Virus record (IMG/VR): IMGVR_UViG_3300046006_001780
Coordinates: 1 to 40,654 of that record
Source: a virus
DNA length: 40,654 bases
Reading direction: 5' to 3' (one strand)
Shown here: piece after piece, positions 25,427 to 32,601 of the stretch
Layout of the letters: each line of letters starts with the position of its first letter
Numbering within the stretch: the stretch's first letter is position 1
The notes under the pieces: model-generated
The model's input: the letters and a program-made list of their open reading frames with translations, nothing else
Told to the model about the DNA's origin: nothing
Databases searched by the model: none
Translations under genes and position numbers: made by a program

Positions 25427-25578
25427 TTAGTTGCCTCCCGCATTTCCCATCCGAGTAAAAACATTGGCCAGCGCACTTGCAGGCCGGGATTTAAATATTT
25501 GCCAGTCGGCGACTTGGCAAAGTCATCGTGCCCCTTGCCGCGCATCACGGCCTCAAAGACTCGTTGTGCTTGTGTCAT
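25423..25578 (-). CDS. Hypothetical 51-residue protein
   Basis: Starting at ATG 25578 the protein reads MTQAQRVFEAVMRGKG and ends WPMFLLGWEMREATK. Small early phage proteins with this W-x-x-F/W-x-x-GW end are common, without known function. The start overlaps the preceding gene's stop; an upstream in-frame start at 25620 would lie well inside that gene. Confidence 0.65.
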   Translation of the reverse strand: MTQAQRVFEAVMRGKGHDDFAKSPTGKYLNPGLQVRWPMFLLGWEMREATK

Positions 25579-25877
25579 GTCAGCTCCTTTTCGGCCAGCT
25601 CGTCGGCCATCTTTGCCCAATAGGCCCTGCTGATGCCATCAACCAGGATGCCAACTTGATCAAACTTGCGCTCGGCCAACACCTTGCCCAAGACCATCTT
25701 CTCGTTGGCGCTGGCGTTGTCCAGCGCCTCGCAGATGTTCACCCCATCCATCGGATCGCAGGCCTCACCATGCGTCAGCAACTCGGCAGCACGCGCCTCG
25801 ATCGCATCGGCCAGGCGCTCGGCTTGGTCATCGTCGGCCTGGCGGCCTCGCATCATCATTGTGTTCATGCAAGTCAT
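25575..25877 (-). CDS. Hypothetical 100-residue early protein
   Basis: The acidic, helical protein has an N-terminal Met-rich stretch and then QAERLADAIEARAAELL and NEKMVLGKVLAE segments. No catalytic motif. It overlaps both neighbours by four bases. Confidence 0.68.
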   Translation of the reverse strand: MTCMNTMMMRGRQADDDQAERLADAIEARAAELLTHGEACDPMDGVNICEALDNASANEKMVLGKVLAERKFDQVGILVDGISRAYWAKMADELAEKELT

Positions 25878-26056
25878 TCTTCAATCTCCAAAGTGCATTC
25901 CTCTTTCGAGAAAATTTTGATCTCGGTCGGCCTGCCGTCCTCGTCGGTGATCGTGATCGTCCGGCACACAAACAACAGCAAGCCGTTGGCGTCCTCAAGG
26001 CGGTCAGGCTTGCCTAGCTTCACGCTGGCGGTGCGGTGCATGTTGGTGACGATCAT
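25874..26056 (-). CDS. Hypothetical 60-residue protein
   Basis: With ATG 26056 the product reads MIVTNMHRTASVKLGKPDR and later RTITITDEDGRPTEIKIFS, an all-beta-looking chain with an acidic end. The start shares bases with the preceding stop. No family recognised. Confidence 0.62.
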   Translation of the reverse strand: MIVTNMHRTASVKLGKPDRLEDANGLLLFVCRTITITDEDGRPTEIKIFSKEECTLEIEE

Positions 26057-26211
26057 GACGACCACCACGCGACCAGCAATGCGGCCATAGCCACGCCGAT
26101 TACAAAAGCCAAGGCATAGGGTGCCAGGCGCTTCAAAAGCGGCTCCTTGCGGCCATAGCCTTGCACCCAAGTGCAGTCGGCGTAGTTGCGGGGGGTTGTG
26201 TAGTTTTTCAT
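26053..26211 (-). CDS. 52-residue membrane protein
   Basis: The product starts MKNYTTPRNYADCTWVQGYG and has one C-terminal membrane helix (about 27-48, LAPYALAFVIGVAMAALLVAW). CAGGAG precedes ATG 26211. Function unknown. Confidence 0.65.
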   Translation of the reverse strand: MKNYTTPRNYADCTWVQGYGRKEPLLKRLAPYALAFVIGVAMAALLVAWWSS

Positions 26212-26230
26212 GTCGTTTTCTCCTGAGGGT

Positions 26231-26250
26231 GGGGCCGGTGGCCCCGGTTT
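26231..26250 (+). terminator. Hairpin in the leftward operon, T-tract on the rightward side
   Basis: GGGGCC (26231-26236) and GGCCCC (26240-26245) form a 6-bp stem with a 3-base loop, followed rightward by GGTTTATT. It lies between the stop of the 97-residue gene and the start of the next leftward gene. On the leftward transcript the stem is not followed by a U-tract, so it is either a weak rightward (antisense) terminator or an RNA-stabilising stem. Confidence 0.4.
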
Positions 26251-26251
26251 A

Positions 26252-26545
26252 TTAAGCTGCAACTGCTGGGACAATTTCGACTTTGAGATTGCAAGTTTGC
26301 AAAAACTCAGCATTTTTTTGATTTACGGTGGCACGATCTTTGGTGCTCATACCGGGAACACCACCCCAAGGCAGAAAAGGTTTGGCAGCTTTTTGAGCCA
26401 ATTCAAAAGATGCAGAGAAACCAGACTCATAAGTTTCAGAGCCATCTTTGCGTGTCCAAGTTGCCATCCACGCAAATGCGTAGCCATTATTTGACTTACG
26501 GGTCAATGTTTTGCCGTTTTTGAAGGTTGCTGTGTAAGTTGCCAT
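26252..26545 (-). CDS. Hypothetical 97-residue protein
   Basis: The protein starts MATYTATFKNGKTLTRKS and has an aromatic, mixed alpha/beta N-terminal half including AFAWMATWTRKDG, then a FELAQKAAKPFLPWGG helix. No known family. It is preceded by a real intergenic gap with a strong GGAG RBS, so a promoter may lie just upstream. Confidence 0.7.
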   Translation of the reverse strand: MATYTATFKNGKTLTRKSNNGYAFAWMATWTRKDGSETYESGFSASFELAQKAAKPFLPWGGVPGMSTKDRATVNQKNAEFLQTCNLKVEIVPAVAA

Positions 26546-26634
26546 GTCGGTTACTCCGGTTTGGTTTGTTGCGATGACTGAATCATAACATCATTTCCCA
26601 CAATTTCACACAATTTATTTTATAGGGACAAACC
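26546..26634 (-). promoter_or_regulatory. Intergenic control region in leftward operon
   Basis: The 89-base AT-rich gap holds a leftward TTATGATTC (complement of 26580-26588) that could serve as a -10 region; the same 9-mer occurs in the other leftward control gap (33327-33335). No convincing -35 is seen. A small inverted repeat TAGGG-acaaa-CCCTA (26623-26637) overlaps the stop of the upstream gene and could be a weak terminator or operator. Confidence 0.4.
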
Positions 26635-27132
26635 CTAAAGCGAAGTGATCTCCACATCGTGCGGCTTGCGCTTGCCGTCCAGCAGCTCATGCAGGCGTTT
26701 CTCGGTTAGGCGGTGGCATCGAATCATGGTGCGTGCTGGCAGCACGTCCAGCAGCTCGGCATAGTCGGCCAAGATGGCACGCACGGCCTGAATGCCTGCA
26801 CCGTCCAGCCGGATCGCGGCCCCGGCCAGGTTGCGGCGGCCAGCCATTGCCAGCGCGGTGATGGCGTCCATCAGCAGGCCCGAGGCGTCCTCGCAGACCT
26901 GCATGGTTTCAATCAGCGTCTCCATCAGGTTGACTGCATCAGACACCACCCGCCAATCGTCTGTGGTGGGGTTAGCGCCCTGCTCCATCGCGGCCAGGCC
27001 TTCATACATGCGCGTGAGCTGGTGCGTGCGGTGCTCCAGCGGCAACGGCTCAGTGGGGCTGGCCATCATCTCGTCCATGATGGTGTAGTGCTTGGGCCTT
27101 TGGGCCGGGCGTTTCTTCCCGGCCTTTCTCAC
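26635..27132 (-). CDS. Hypothetical early protein, GTG start
   Basis: The 165-residue protein has a basic N-terminus (RKAGKKRPAQRPKHY) and then an all-helical body with NLMETLIETMQVCEDASGLL and AVRAILADYAELLDVL. Proteins of this helical type are frequent in early operons of betaproteobacterial phages without known role. The start is GTG 27132, overlapping the stop of the NTPase gene (GTGA), with GGGGG as RBS. Confidence 0.72.
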   Translation of the reverse strand: MRKAGKKRPAQRPKHYTIMDEMMASPTEPLPLEHRTHQLTRMYEGLAAMEQGANPTTDDWRVVSDAVNLMETLIETMQVCEDASGLLMDAITALAMAGRRNLAGAAIRLDGAGIQAVRAILADYAELLDVLPARTMIRCHRLTEKRLHELLDGKRKPHDVEITSL

Positions 27133-27575
27133 ACAAACCCCCGCAGGTCTGGCGCTTTCCACCCCTCTGGCTTGCCGATCTTGCCGCCCTCAAGGATCAC
27201 CGGCTTGCCGTCCACCAGCTTGGCATCGTTGGAGTCCAGCACGGCCATGTCGGCCCACGGCTTGTCCATCTCGGCCAGGTAGGCCACCCCGTTGGCCGTG
27301 ACCTCGATGTCACACAGGGCGTCCAGCGCATCGGTGCGCAGGTGGATTGGGATGTAAACCACATGCTCCCCGCGCTTGAGTTTCGATGCAAACCACTCCA
27401 GATCAACACGCGTGCGATCCAGCAGCTTGGCGTAGCCCTCAGAGTCGGTGCGCAGACACGACAGCATCTCGCAAATCTCCTCGATCATGCACCCGGCCTG
27501 CACGCTCACGGCTTCAGGGCTTGGCGTCTTTCCGCAGGCCTTCAGCCATGCGGCGGTGCGTTCGTAGTTGGTCAT
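27129..27575 (-). CDS. MazG/PRA-PH-like NTP pyrophosphohydrolase
   Basis: The 148-residue protein carries the metal-binding pattern of all-alpha NTP pyrophosphatases: EExxE at 32-36 (MIEEICEML) and DxxxD at 85-89 (DALCDIEVTANG). The tail LVDGKPVILEGGKIGKPEGW is typical of phage members annotated as phosphoribosyl-ATP pyrophosphohydrolase-like. Phage MazG-type enzymes hydrolyse nucleotides, affecting dNTP pools or the alarmone response. It is coupled to a RHH regulator gene. Confidence 0.85.
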   Translation of the reverse strand: MTNYERTAAWLKACGKTPSPEAVSVQAGCMIEEICEMLSCLRTDSEGYAKLLDRTRVDLEWFASKLKRGEHVVYIPIHLRTDALDALCDIEVTANGVAYLAEMDKPWADMAVLDSNDAKLVDGKPVILEGGKIGKPEGWKAPDLRGFV

Positions 27576-27736
27576 GCTTTTGCCTCCTTGGCCATGCCTG
27601 CCTTGACCAAGTGCAGGATCTGCGCGGCCAAGGTGCGGGTGTTCGCCTCGGCCATCTTGCGCAGGTCACGCTCAACGTCAGCAGGCAGCCGGATCGTCAT
27701 GTAGCGGTCCTTGGTTTTGGGGGCGGCGGTGGTCAT
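27572..27736 (-). CDS. Arc-like ribbon-helix-helix DNA-binding protein
   Basis: The 54-residue protein has the RHH pattern: a strand DRYMTIRLP (10-18), then helix DVERDLRKMAEANTR (20-34) and helix LAAQILHLVKAG (36-47). P22 Arc is 53 residues, and these are alike in size and layout. It would bind operators as a dimer of dimers. An AAGGAGGAGG ribosome binding site precedes the ATG. Its operator is not identified. Confidence 0.85.
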   Translation of the reverse strand: MTTAAPKTKDRYMTIRLPADVERDLRKMAEANTRTLAAQILHLVKAGMAKEAKA

Positions 27737-27960
27737 GCCTCCTCCTTCACGTCATCAAACATGTCGCGGATCGCGCCCTCACCGGCCATCTCAATAGCGA
27801 TGCCAGCAGACAGCAGCCCCACCAGGTCGTCTTGCTCGGCATACGCCACGTCAAAACGTGTTTGCGCAGCGTGCCGGATGGCCTGCGTGCGGTTGCCTGC
27901 TCGGATCAGGCGGCGCTTGTTGGTTTCAATGTCGGTCACGACATAAATGTGTGTGCTCAT
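27733..27960 (-). CDS. Hypothetical 75-residue early protein
   Basis: The product starts MSTHIYVVTDIETNKRRLIRAGN and goes on with RTQAIRHAAQTRFDVAYAEQ, a beta-beta-alpha fold seen in small proteins of many phages where the strand pair carries IETNKRR-like turns. Function unknown. It lies directly upstream of the RHH gene and overlaps it by four bases. Confidence 0.72.
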   Translation of the reverse strand: MSTHIYVVTDIETNKRRLIRAGNRTQAIRHAAQTRFDVAYAEQDDLVGLLSAGIAIEMAGEGAIRDMFDDVKEEA

Positions 27961-27963
27961 TTT

Positions 27964-28326
27964 TCACTCCAAATTTTCAATGGTTACAAAGGCCTGAATC
28001 TGCCTCTTTGCATCTTCAGCACCTTTGCACACTTTAACACAATAACCCACTTTCTGAAGATACAACATCCAGTCTTTCTGTTCCATGCTCACGCTCCCGC
28101 CCTTGGTCCGCTTCATCTCGATCCACAACTTCCACTCAGGAATGAAAAGGTCAGGCACGCCCGAGGACACGCCTGTCGCTTTCATCTTGGCGGCCACAGC
28201 CGGGTGCCGATGGCCGCCGTTTGGAATGGCAAAGATGCGAACAAGCGGGTAAGTGCGGCGAAACCACTGCACCAGGTGCATCTGCTCTTGGTCTTCGCTG
28301 GGGACTTTTTCAGTCGTAGTTGCCAT
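27964..28326 (-). CDS. VRR-NUC domain nuclease
   Basis: The 120-residue protein is a stand-alone PD-(D/E)XK nuclease of the VRR-NUC family. It has E11/E14 with EQMHLVQWFRR at the start, FAIPNGGHR (32-40), SGVPDLFIP with D59, and IEMKR with E70 and K72; Q83 follows. Relatives act on branched or flapped DNA in recombination and repair. It overlaps the upstream small gene by 17 bases and sits in the replication/recombination part of the leftward operon. Confidence 0.92.
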   Translation of the reverse strand: MATTTEKVPSEDQEQMHLVQWFRRTYPLVRIFAIPNGGHRHPAVAAKMKATGVSSGVPDLFIPEWKLWIEMKRTKGGSVSMEQKDWMLYLQKVGYCVKVCKGAEDAKRQIQAFVTIENLE

Positions 28327-28477
28327 TCATGATCCTTTCGATGGCTTCAAGTTTCATCTTCACGTCCACCAGCTCATACATGGCGCTTCGGTAGGCGTCC
28401 CATGCCTTGTCTGACCGCTCCTTCTCGGCGGCCAGCAAGCGCTCCAGTCGCTCAAATTGGCGCTGCTCTTTTTTGTT
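28310..28477 (-). CDS. 55-residue coiled-coil protein, TTG start
   Basis: From TTG 28477 the protein reads MNKKEQRQFERLERLLAAE and is helical and highly charged, consistent with a short coiled coil. TTG overlaps the TGA of the preceding gene (TTGA) with GAGGTG upstream, as at the other rare-start junctions of this phage. Function unknown. Confidence 0.62.
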   Translation of the reverse strand, partial: NKKEQRQFERLERLLAAEKERSDKAWDAYRSAMYELVDVKMKLEAIERIMNGNYD

Positions 28478-28671
28478 CAAAACGGCACCTCTTGCATCCA
28501 GCTCGGGCACTCGCCAACGGCCTCGGCAAACTCGGCGGGTGGCGTCATGAAGAACTCAACACACAGCCCATCGTTGCCGTAGTTTTCGCAGGTGTGGCAG
28601 CAGCGCGGTGGGCCAGCTGCAAGCCAGCGTTTGTAGTCGGTCACAAAATCGGGTTCGGCGTGTCTGCTCAT
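28477..28671 (-). CDS. Small zinc-binding-like protein
   Basis: The 64-residue protein carries CCHTCENYG (about 24-32), a following C37 in GLCVEFF and C54 in GECPSWM, a likely four-Cys zinc site. RBS GGGGG precedes the ATG. Function unknown; early-operon context. Confidence 0.68.
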   Translation of the reverse strand: MSRHAEPDFVTDYKRWLAAGPPRCCHTCENYGNDGLCVEFFMTPPAEFAEAVGECPSWMQEVPF

Positions 28672-28814
28672 TTCAGCCCCCGCTGCATCGCCTTAACCCA
28701 GCACCTGGCGCAGTGCCATTTGGTGCGCAGCTCGATCCCGCCTCTCGGCTCGCTTTGCAGTTTGCACACGTCACACTCGCGCAGCTTTTGCGCTTTCACT
28801 GTTTCGTCAATCAT
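28668..28814 (-). CDS. 48-residue double-CxxC zinc-finger protein
   Basis: The mini-protein has CDVC at 14-17 and CARC at 35-38, spaced like a zinc ribbon. It overlaps the helicase stop (ATGA) with AGGAG in front. Such small ribbons could help recruit replication proteins, but nothing specific is seen. Confidence 0.65.
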   Translation of the reverse strand: MIDETVKAQKLRECDVCKLQSEPRGGIELRTKWHCARCWVKAMQRGLK

Positions 28815-30409
28815 TCCCAGCTCCTTTTCATCACTCTAAAAAATTTCCCGTCCTTGCGAAACTCAATCAGCTTCGGCGGCGTGGCGTTGTTCAGGTTTTG
28901 CACCATCTCGATCATGGTCTGCACATTCAGGCCGCCTTCCACAATGCTGGCGCTGTTGGCCATGCTCACCAGTTGGCTCATGGCACGCTGCCCCGCATAG
29001 CCCTCATGCAAGATCGGCAGATACTCTGTGATTGGCGCATCGCTCAAGCCCCCGTAATAGGTCACGGCCAGCATCTGCTTGCCGCTGGCCTTGCTGGTGT
29101 GTTCTTTCCACGCCCAGGCGCTCACCTCAAGCTCCTTGCCTTCCAGCCCCATGATGTCGTCATTGCGCAACACAAGCGCCTTCTTGACCGGCTCAGGGAA
29201 CGCAGCACCGCACGCAGGGCAGGTCATCGCAGAGATGTGCACCAGCTCCCCGCAGGCATCGCAAACCTTCACGGGAGCCTCGCCCTCCCCATCGCCTGCC
29301 GACTTCTTCGGCGGCTGCACGTTGGTGATGGGGCCGTGCATCTCAACCACCCCGGCAAAGTCCAGCACCAGGCAATCAGCCTTGCCAGCGTGCGGCCTCA
29401 TGCCTCGCACGGCCATTTGCAGGTAAAGCCCAGGCGACATGGTGGATCGCAAAAAAGCGATGCAGTCCAACGCCGGGAAGTCATAGCCAGTTGTCAAAAT
29501 TCCGACATTGCACAGCGCACGCAACTTGCCAGATTCAAAGTCGGCAATCTTTCGCTCTCGCTCAGACTTACTGTGCGTTGCATCCAAGGCCTCAGCAGGA
29601 ATCCCGGCGACACGCAGACATTCGGCCACGGCCTCAGAGTGCGCAACACCAGAGCAGAAAATCAACCAGTGCTTGCGACTGCTTGCCTTCTCGATGATCT
29701 CCTGCACCACGGCGCTGTTGTGGTCATCGGTGTTGAACTTGGTCTCCATCTCGGATGCGATGTATTCCCCCTGGCGCTTGTGCAGTCCATCGGTGTCCAG
29801 CTTGTGCTTTGTGATTTTTGAGCGCAGCGGCACAAGGTGGGTTTTGAAGACCAACTCCTCAATGCTCACCGGCTCCAGAATCTCGGAAAAGATCGCGGTC
29901 GGCCCTTCGGTTATCAGACCCTGCCCAAGCCGATACGGACTGGCGCTCAGGCCCACAATCCGCATAGCCGGGTTGATTTCCAACAGGTCAGAAATCAGCT
30001 TGCGGTAAATGCCACTCTCAGCGGTTGAGACAGCGTGCACCTCGTCAATGATGCACAGGTCAATGTGTCCGATCCCCTTGGCCCGTTTGGCCACAGACCC
30101 AATGCCAGCGTATGTGATCGGCTCCCCAAGATCGCGCCTGCCCACGCTGGCGCTGTAAATGCCAAGCGGCGCACCGGGCCACAGCTTGCGCAGCTTGTCG
30201 GCGTTTTGCAAGATCAGTTCCTTGGAGTGAACCAGCATCAAGATGCGCGTGTCCGGCCAGTTTTGCAGTGCATCTTTTGCCAGTGATGCAATCACCACAG
30301 ACTTTCCAGACCCGCCCGGCATGTTCAGCACTGGATGGCCGGTCGCGTTCTTGCCAAACCACGCATAAAGCATGTCCAGTGCGCGTGTTTGATATTCACG
30401 CAGTTGCAT
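28811..30409 (-). CDS. SF2 DNA helicase with C-terminal zinc motif
   Basis: The 532-residue helicase shows motif Q/I region LREYQTRAL (3-11), Walker A PGGSGKS (31-37), DEVH box (122-125), SAS motif III (155-157), motif V-like GILTTGYDFPALD (303-315) and motif VI QMAVRGMRP (331-339). A zinc element with C383, C386, C397 and C400 follows. It resembles phage helicases related to RecG/UvsW-like branch processing enzymes. ATG 30409 with AAGGGG upstream is preferred over an in-frame start at 30490, which would bury 81 bases in the neighbouring gene. Confidence 0.9.
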   Translation of the reverse strand: MQLREYQTRALDMLYAWFGKNATGHPVLNMPGGSGKSVVIASLAKDALQNWPDTRILMLVHSKELILQNADKLRKLWPGAPLGIYSASVGRRDLGEPITYAGIGSVAKRAKGIGHIDLCIIDEVHAVSTAESGIYRKLISDLLEINPAMRIVGLSASPYRLGQGLITEGPTAIFSEILEPVSIEELVFKTHLVPLRSKITKHKLDTDGLHKRQGEYIASEMETKFNTDDHNSAVVQEIIEKASSRKHWLIFCSGVAHSEAVAECLRVAGIPAEALDATHSKSERERKIADFESGKLRALCNVGILTTGYDFPALDCIAFLRSTMSPGLYLQMAVRGMRPHAGKADCLVLDFAGVVEMHGPITNVQPPKKSAGDGEGEAPVKVCDACGELVHISAMTCPACGAAFPEPVKKALVLRNDDIMGLEGKELEVSAWAWKEHTSKASGKQMLAVTYYGGLSDAPITEYLPILHEGYAGQRAMSQLVSMANSASIVEGGLNVQTMIEMVQNLNNATPPKLIEFRKDGKFFRVMKRSWE

Positions 30410-30620
30410 CACGGCCCCTTGCTCGGATGGCTTTGCCAATTTCGTACACATCTTCCCGACCATTTGGCCAATCGTCACACACTTTTGCACAGGCTTCTCT
30501 TTCGGCTTTTACCCCGGCCAACCAACCCTCCCACGCCCAGAAAGCTGGAGTTCCTTCGACATAGGGGTTGTCTTCGGTCAACAGGTCTTTGTTCCACCAG
30601 TCGTTGAATTCTGTTTTCAT
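30396..30620 (-). CDS. Hypothetical 74-residue early protein
   Basis: The protein contains FNDWWNKDLL, FWAWEGWLAG and EREACAKVCDDW, motifs seen in the helix-rich 'W-x-G-W-x-A' small proteins of early phage operons. No function is known. It overlaps the nuclease stop by four bases and the helicase start by 14. Confidence 0.7.
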   Translation of the reverse strand: MKTEFNDWWNKDLLTEDNPYVEGTPAFWAWEGWLAGVKAEREACAKVCDDWPNGREDVYEIGKAIRARGRDATA

Positions 30621-31648
30621 CCCACAACCCTCCCACCAAACTGCTTGCGCATGTCGTGCAACTGCGTCCAGCCCTTATCAGCGCACGCTGCCGGGTTGGC
30701 CAGCAGTTCTTTGGACCCAAACACGCCCTCGATCTCAGGATCGCCATTCGCAACATTCACCCCGTTGATCTCGTAAACAGCGGTGAACTCGTCCGGCCCA
30801 TCCTTGCGCTGCCACGGCACCAGGTCAGGGTGCAAGACGTGGCCATCACAGCCCTTGTGCTGGGCTTCAACAGGGATCACGTCATCCCACTTCGCGCAGT
30901 GCCAGGTCGAGTCCGACAGCGGCGTTGACAGGGCGCAGGTGCGGCAGTTCACATGCTGGGTTGTTTTGGTGTACGCGCAGAACTGCGAAGCCTCACAGAA
31001 CTTGCATTGATACCAAGTGGCAGGGTCTGCACTGATTGGCTCGGGCATCCGGTCCAGCAGGGCAATGCGCTGGCCTCGCTGGATTGCAGGCAGGGCCACA
31101 TCCTTATCAAACTTCACGCGCTCGGTGTGGATGCGGTCGTCATCCTTGCACACGGCCAGGTACAGTGCACGATCCAACCCAGTCCCGGCCATGTAGACCT
31201 GCATCTGCACAAAGTGCTCAGGCTTGGCTTTCTCAACACCATCTTTGACCAGCGCATCAAAGGATTTTTTGCTGTGCGTCTTGAACTCGGCCACATGCTT
31301 GGTCTTGGGCGCTTCAGGCACGCCAGCATCAATGATGGCATCCAGGCTCCCAGACACATGGCCGCCAAAGTCCACGCGATGCTGGCTCGACACCTTGCGC
31401 ACATCCATGCCAATTGCTCGCAGGTCGCTGATGATGTTGGCCTCCTCTTGGTGCCCACGGCGAAACAACCGCAGGATGCGCCCAGGGAATGACGGCTGCA
31501 CAGCCCAGCGAAACGACAGCCACAGCCAACGATCACACGGGTGGCCCAGCCCGCTGGCCCCCATGTGCGGACGCGGCCGTTCGGCCTTGGCCTCATGCGC
31601 TTTGTCGATCAGGGCTTGGATGTTATGCTCGCTCTCTGGTATCTTCAT
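30617..31648 (-). CDS. Fe-S PD-(D/E)XK exonuclease (Cas4/AddB-like)
   Basis: This 343-residue nuclease has the RecB-family core: D103 in GSLDAI, E121 and K123 in AEFKT, Q148 and Y152 in QMQVYM. It also has the four-cysteine layout of iron-sulfur nucleases: C38 near the N-terminus (SGLGHPCDRWLW) and C215-x2-C218-x5-C224 behind the core. A second Cys group (C235, C238, C251, C267) may bind zinc. It probably resects DNA ends for the recombination genes upstream (DUF669, Sak4-like). ATG 31648 follows AGGAGA. Confidence 0.88.
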   Translation of the reverse strand: MKIPESEHNIQALIDKAHEAKAERPRPHMGASGLGHPCDRWLWLSFRWAVQPSFPGRILRLFRRGHQEEANIISDLRAIGMDVRKVSSQHRVDFGGHVSGSLDAIIDAGVPEAPKTKHVAEFKTHSKKSFDALVKDGVEKAKPEHFVQMQVYMAGTGLDRALYLAVCKDDDRIHTERVKFDKDVALPAIQRGQRIALLDRMPEPISADPATWYQCKFCEASQFCAYTKTTQHVNCRTCALSTPLSDSTWHCAKWDDVIPVEAQHKGCDGHVLHPDLVPWQRKDGPDEFTAVYEINGVNVANGDPEIEGVFGSKELLANPAACADKGWTQLHDMRKQFGGRVVG

Positions 31649-31667
31649 GGCTTTCTCCTGAGTGATT

Positions 31668-31699
31668 GCCCCGGCCCTCAACAGCCGGGGCTTTTTTTT
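31668..31699 (+). terminator. Strong rho-independent terminator pointing rightward inside the leftward operon
   Basis: GCCCCGGC (31668-31675) pairs perfectly with GCCGGGGC (31684-31691) over an 8-base loop, followed by eight T residues on the + strand. All genes here run leftward, and in that direction the stem is preceded by A residues and has no U-tract. It would therefore stop antisense transcripts entering from the rightward late genes, or serve leftward only as an RNA stem. Confidence 0.75.
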
Positions 31700-31701
31700 G
31701 C

Positions 31702-32193
31702 TTACTTCTTGGCCCAAAATGGCGCGGCCTTGGATGCCGCAGCAGGCGCACCAGATGCTGGCACAGAGGCCGCCGAAGGCGCTGCACTACCTGACACAGA
31801 CTTGAAGCCCTTCACCTCGTTGCTGGCCCCATATTGCGCGTCCTGCTTCACATCCAGCTTGATCGCAATGTGACCACCAATCAACTGGTCGGTGTCGGTC
31901 ACTCGGGCCAGGCCGATCGCACGCATGATGTCGCCCAACTGCTGGCGGCCAATCTCCTCAGCCTTGCTGTTGGCGTTCTTGATGTTCAAATTGCCAAACA
32001 CCACGCGCCCTTGATGCGTTGGTCCTGTCACGTCATAGCGCAGTTTGATGTACTGGCCAGTTCCAGACTTCGTGTCCTTCAGTTCGGCCTGGCTCACGGT
32101 CACGTTGTACCAGCCAGCAGGCAGCGGCTCAAAGTTGCCAGTGTTGCCAACGGGCAGTTCGTTGACGTCAAATGCTTCGTTTAAAAATGACAT
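31702..32193 (-). CDS. DUF669 family protein, likely ssDNA-binding
   Basis: The 163-residue protein has the family opening FNEAFDV-type and PLPAGWYNVTVSQAELKDTKSGTG split over residues 5-45, the QYIKLRYDVTGP strand and a Pro/Ala/Ser-rich disordered tail after about 128 ending in PFWAKK. DUF669 proteins accompany phage recombination genes and are thought to act as single-strand DNA-binding proteins; the acidic-tail equivalent is missing here. It is flanked by an Fe-S nuclease and a Sak4-like ATPase. Confidence 0.88.
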   Translation of the reverse strand: MSFLNEAFDVNELPVGNTGNFEPLPAGWYNVTVSQAELKDTKSGTGQYIKLRYDVTGPTHQGRVVFGNLNIKNANSKAEEIGRQQLGDIMRAIGLARVTDTDQLIGGHIAIKLDVKQDAQYGASNEVKGFKSVSGSAAPSAASVPASGAPAAASKAAPFWAKK

Positions 32194-32196
32194 GAT

Positions 32197-32601
32197 TTAC
32201 TCCTTGGGGGTGATTGAAAAAGAGGCACGGCCAGGCTTGGCCGTAATTGCACCGGCCAACGGGCCTGTGATCGTTTCGTCGGCAGCTTTCCATGCCGACA
32301 TGTTCAGTTCAGGCTTCCAGCGAAACAGCGTTGCAAGGTGGTCAGTCAGCCCATGCTCGGCGGCCAGCTCTTGCACTTTGTCACCGTCAACCTTGCAGTC
32401 GATCCGGCCAGCGATTTTGATGACGTACTGCCCAGGCTCGACGGTCTCGGTGCCGTCCAAGTTTTCGGCAATACGTGCCAGCTTCTTGATGTGGTCTTCA
32501 ACAATTCGGCGATCTTCTGTTGCATCTTTTTCCGCTTGCTTTGCACGCAGCCACATCTGGGCCAGCTCGTTCATGTTGGTGGTTTCGAGCGCGATAATCA
32601 T
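32197..32601 (-). CDS. Recombination-associated hypothetical protein
   Basis: The 134-residue protein has an N-terminal helical hairpin (MNELAQMWLRAKQAEKDATED region, about 10-30) and a C-terminal part with VEPGQYVIKIAGRIDCKVD. It belongs to the small family found between phage Sak4/Erf-type and DUF669 genes (DUF7173-like), which has no proven activity. The start shares bases with the stop of the upstream ATPase gene. Confidence 0.75.
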   Translation of the reverse strand: MIIALETTNMNELAQMWLRAKQAEKDATEDRRIVEDHIKKLARIAENLDGTETVEPGQYVIKIAGRIDCKVDGDKVQELAAEHGLTDHLATLFRWKPELNMSAWKAADETITGPLAGAITAKPGRASFSITPKE

